NCBI RefSeq assembly: GCF_021603645.1
Contig: NZ_BQHJ01000008.1
Location: 1 to 64,000, forward strand
From: Pseudomonas pseudonitroreducens
GTDB lineage: Bacteria > Pseudomonadota > Gammaproteobacteria > Pseudomonadales > Pseudomonadaceae
DNA: 64,000 nt
Direction: 5' to 3'
The position numbers and the translations under genes were made by a program. This document shows, piece after piece, positions 62,509-64,000 of the stretch. Under the pieces are notes generated by a model. It made no database searches. It was not told the DNA's origin and saw only the letters and a list, made by a program, of their open reading frames with translations. The number at the start of each line of letters is the position of its first letter. Positions within the stretch are counted from its first letter, which is position 1.

Positions 62509-63945
62509 TCACTCCTGCGCATACACCACATGGGTATGCGTGTACTCGTACAACCCATGCTTGCCGTCCGCGCCGCCGATGCCGGACTTGCGCGTGCCGG
62601 CGTGGAAGCCCTGCATCGCCTCGAAGTTCTCGCGGTTGATGTAGGTCTCGCCGAAGTCCAGTTCGCGGCTGGCCTTCAGCGCGGCGCTGAGGTTGCGCGT
62701 GTAGATCGACGAGGTCAGGCCGTAGTCGCTGTCGTTGGCCAGGGCGATGGCTTCGTCGAGATCGTCCACCACCTGGATCGGCAGCACCGGGCCGAAGATT
62801 TCCTTGCGCATGATTTCCATGTCGGCCGTGCAGCCGGCCAGCACGGTGGGTTGGTAGTGGAATCCCTTGCCGAGGTCGGCCACCGCGCCGCCGGTAATGA
62901 CCTGGGCGCCCTGCCCGGTTGCCGTGCGGACCATCTGCGCGACCTTGTCCAGGCCGATGCGGTTGACCAGCGGGCCCATGTCCAGGTCGGCCTGCACGTT
63001 CGGGTCGCCGAAGCGGGTGGCAGCCATGGCGGCGGCGATCTTCTCGATGAACTGGTCGGCTACCTGGCGCTGCACGTAGACACGCTCGGCGCAGTTGCAC
63101 ACCTGCCCGGTGTTGATCACCCGCGAGGCCTTGATGGCGTTCACCGCCAGCTCCAGGTCGGCATCGGCGAGGACGATGGCCGGCGCCTTGCCGCCCAGCT
63201 CCAGGTTCAGCTTGGTGATGTTCGGCGCTGACGCGGCCATGATCCGCGAACCGGTGGGGACGCTGCCGGTGAAGCTGATCAGGTCCACCCCGGCATGGCT
63301 GGTCAGCGCACTGCCGGCGCTGGCCCCGGTTCCGCCGACGACGTTGAACACGCCGGTGGGCAGGTCGGTTTCCGCCACCAGGCGGGCGAATTCGAAGCAG
63401 TTGATCGGGGTTTCTTCACTGGGCTTGATGACGATGGTGTTGCCGGTCAGCAGCGCCGGCGCCATCTTCCGCGCGATGAGGAAGAACGGGAAGTTCCACG
63501 GCAGGATGCCGGCCACCACGCCTAGCGGTTTGCGCAGCAGGAAGATGTGCTCGCCGGCGCGGTCGCTGGTCAGCACCTCGCCTTCCAGGCGGCGCGCCCA
63601 CTCGGCCATGTAGTCGAGGTAATCGGCGGTGAAGTTCACTTCCACTTCCGCCAGTGCCGGCACCTTGCCCTGCTCGGCGGTGATGATCCTGGCCAGGCGC
63701 GGCGCGTTGGCGCGGACCTTCTCGGCAATCCGCCGCAGGTAGCCGGCACGCTCGATGGCCGGCTTGGCCGCCCAGCCCTTCTGCGCCGCACGGGCAGCGC
63801 CGATGGCGCTGTCCACCTGGGCCGCGCTGGCCTCGGGGATGCGCGCCAGCAGCTCGCCATTGGCCGGGTTGTGCACCTCGATCAACGGCTCGCCGGCGAC
63901 GAAGCGGTTGTCGATGTAGTGCTGGTAGGTCGTTACTTCGGTCAT
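62509..63945 (-). CDS. aldA: Lactaldehyde / glycolaldehyde dehydrogenase AldA
   Basis: A 478-aa NAD-dependent aldehyde dehydrogenase. It shares long near-identical segments with E. coli AldA: AEVEVNFTADYLDYMAEWAR, GILPWNFPFFLIARKMAPAL, the catalytic Glu in LELGGKAPAIV, Cys in NTGQVCNCAERV, and GETYINRENFEAMQGFHAG. It oxidises lactaldehyde, glycolaldehyde and similar short aldehydes. It is shorter than and different from ExaC (about 506 aa) of the P. aeruginosa ethanol pathway. The ATG at 63945 is preceded by CAGGAGA. It could remove aldehydes made by PQQ-dependent alcohol oxidation. Confidence 0.93.
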   Translation of the reverse strand: MTEVTTYQHYIDNRFVAGEPLIEVHNPANGELLARIPEASAAQVDSAIGAARAAQKGWAAKPAIERAGYLRRIAEKVRANAPRLARIITAEQGKVPALAEVEVNFTADYLDYMAEWARRLEGEVLTSDRAGEHIFLLRKPLGVVAGILPWNFPFFLIARKMAPALLTGNTIVIKPSEETPINCFEFARLVAETDLPTGVFNVVGGTGASAGSALTSHAGVDLISFTGSVPTGSRIMAASAPNITKLNLELGGKAPAIVLADADLELAVNAIKASRVINTGQVCNCAERVYVQRQVADQFIEKIAAAMAATRFGDPNVQADLDMGPLVNRIGLDKVAQMVRTATGQGAQVITGGAVADLGKGFHYQPTVLAGCTADMEIMRKEIFGPVLPIQVVDDLDEAIALANDSDYGLTSSIYTRNLSAALKASRELDFGETYINRENFEAMQGFHAGTRKSGIGGADGKHGLYEYTHTHVVYAQE

Positions 63946-63982
63946 GAATCAGTCTCCTGCTGGGCTGTTTCTTGGGGAGCCA

Positions 63983-64000
63983 TCACTTGGCGGCGGTCTT
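63983..64000 (-). CDS. Possible 3' end of an upstream gene (partial)
   Basis: The last bases of the window read AAG-ACC-GCC-GCC-AAG-TGA on the minus strand, a plausible C-terminus (KTAAK) 38 bp upstream of aldA, with a GC-rich coding-like pattern. Only five codons are visible, so the product cannot be named. If it is real, it belongs to the same operon as aldA. Confidence 0.3.
   Translation of the reverse strand, partial: KTAAK

Noticed and set aside
62509-63945. Naming the aldehyde dehydrogenase exaC because of the pqq neighbourhood
   Set aside because: Its sequence is AldA-like (NTGQVCNCAERV, GETYINRENFEAMQGFHAG) and it is shorter than ExaC.

Overview
The window is chromosomal DNA of a Pseudomonas, most likely a non-aeruginosa member of the P. 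aeruginosa group (the P. nitroreducens / P. citronellolis / P. knackmussii kind). The base composition is GC-rich and the intergenic spacers carry Pseudomonas REP-type repeats. Two gene orders match what I remember of PAO1: bqsSRQP - patatin-like - DUF5329 - nnrS - ppyR - fhp - fhpR - queD (PA2656-PA2666) and pqqABCDE - pqqH - ercA - ercS (PA1985-PA1992). These orders come from memory, not from a database search.

Layout. 1-5100: a two-component system with two PepSY proteins (bqs-like), a patatin-like protein, a DUF5329 protein, then a repeat-rich spacer with a 120-bp unit present three times. 5117-9515: the nitric oxide module nnrS-ppyR-fhp with its divergent NorR-type activator fhpR and three GT-N7-AC operators. 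9516-18490: an insertion between fhpR and queD made of two adhesin + OmpA cassettes on the minus strand. In one the adhesin is intact and the OmpA gene deleted internally; in the other the adhesin is frameshifted and the OmpA gene intact. 18819-23377: queD, polB, mltA and a small membrane protein. 23383-27986: an AraC regulator divergent from a transporter/permease/amidohydrolase operon. 28466-29635: an MFS transporter closed by a strong terminator.

29760-38318 is the most interesting part. A good sigma-54 promoter and a near-consensus ykkC (guanidine-I) riboswitch precede a tightly packed ten-gene operon: periplasmic binding protein, membrane diiron desaturase/hydroxylase-like enzyme, two SDR oxidoreductases, an EamA exporter-like protein, a true creatininase homologue, an isochorismatase-like cysteine hydrolase (the superfamily that contains biuret and guanylurea hydrolases), an unrecognised protein, and the permease and ATPase of the NitT/TauT-type ABC importer. 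I read it as a nitrogen- and guanidine-controlled uptake and degradation system for a guanidine-containing (perhaps cyclic or N-substituted) compound. I know of no described pathway with this gene set.

38520-42455: putA, with four GTTGCA motifs upstream. 42967-51846: a sensory cluster of a three-receiver CHASE3 hybrid kinase, CheR, CheB and a receiver-kinase in one operon, divergent from a PAS/GAF hybrid kinase. 51862-59804: the PQQ biosynthesis operon pqqABCDE-pqqH followed by ercA and ercS. 60192-63945: an AcoR-type sigma-54 activator and aldA (lactaldehyde/glycolaldehyde dehydrogenase), lying where P. aeruginosa has the exaABC side. I saw no rRNA, tRNA, CRISPR array, insertion sequence, phage or plasmid genes.
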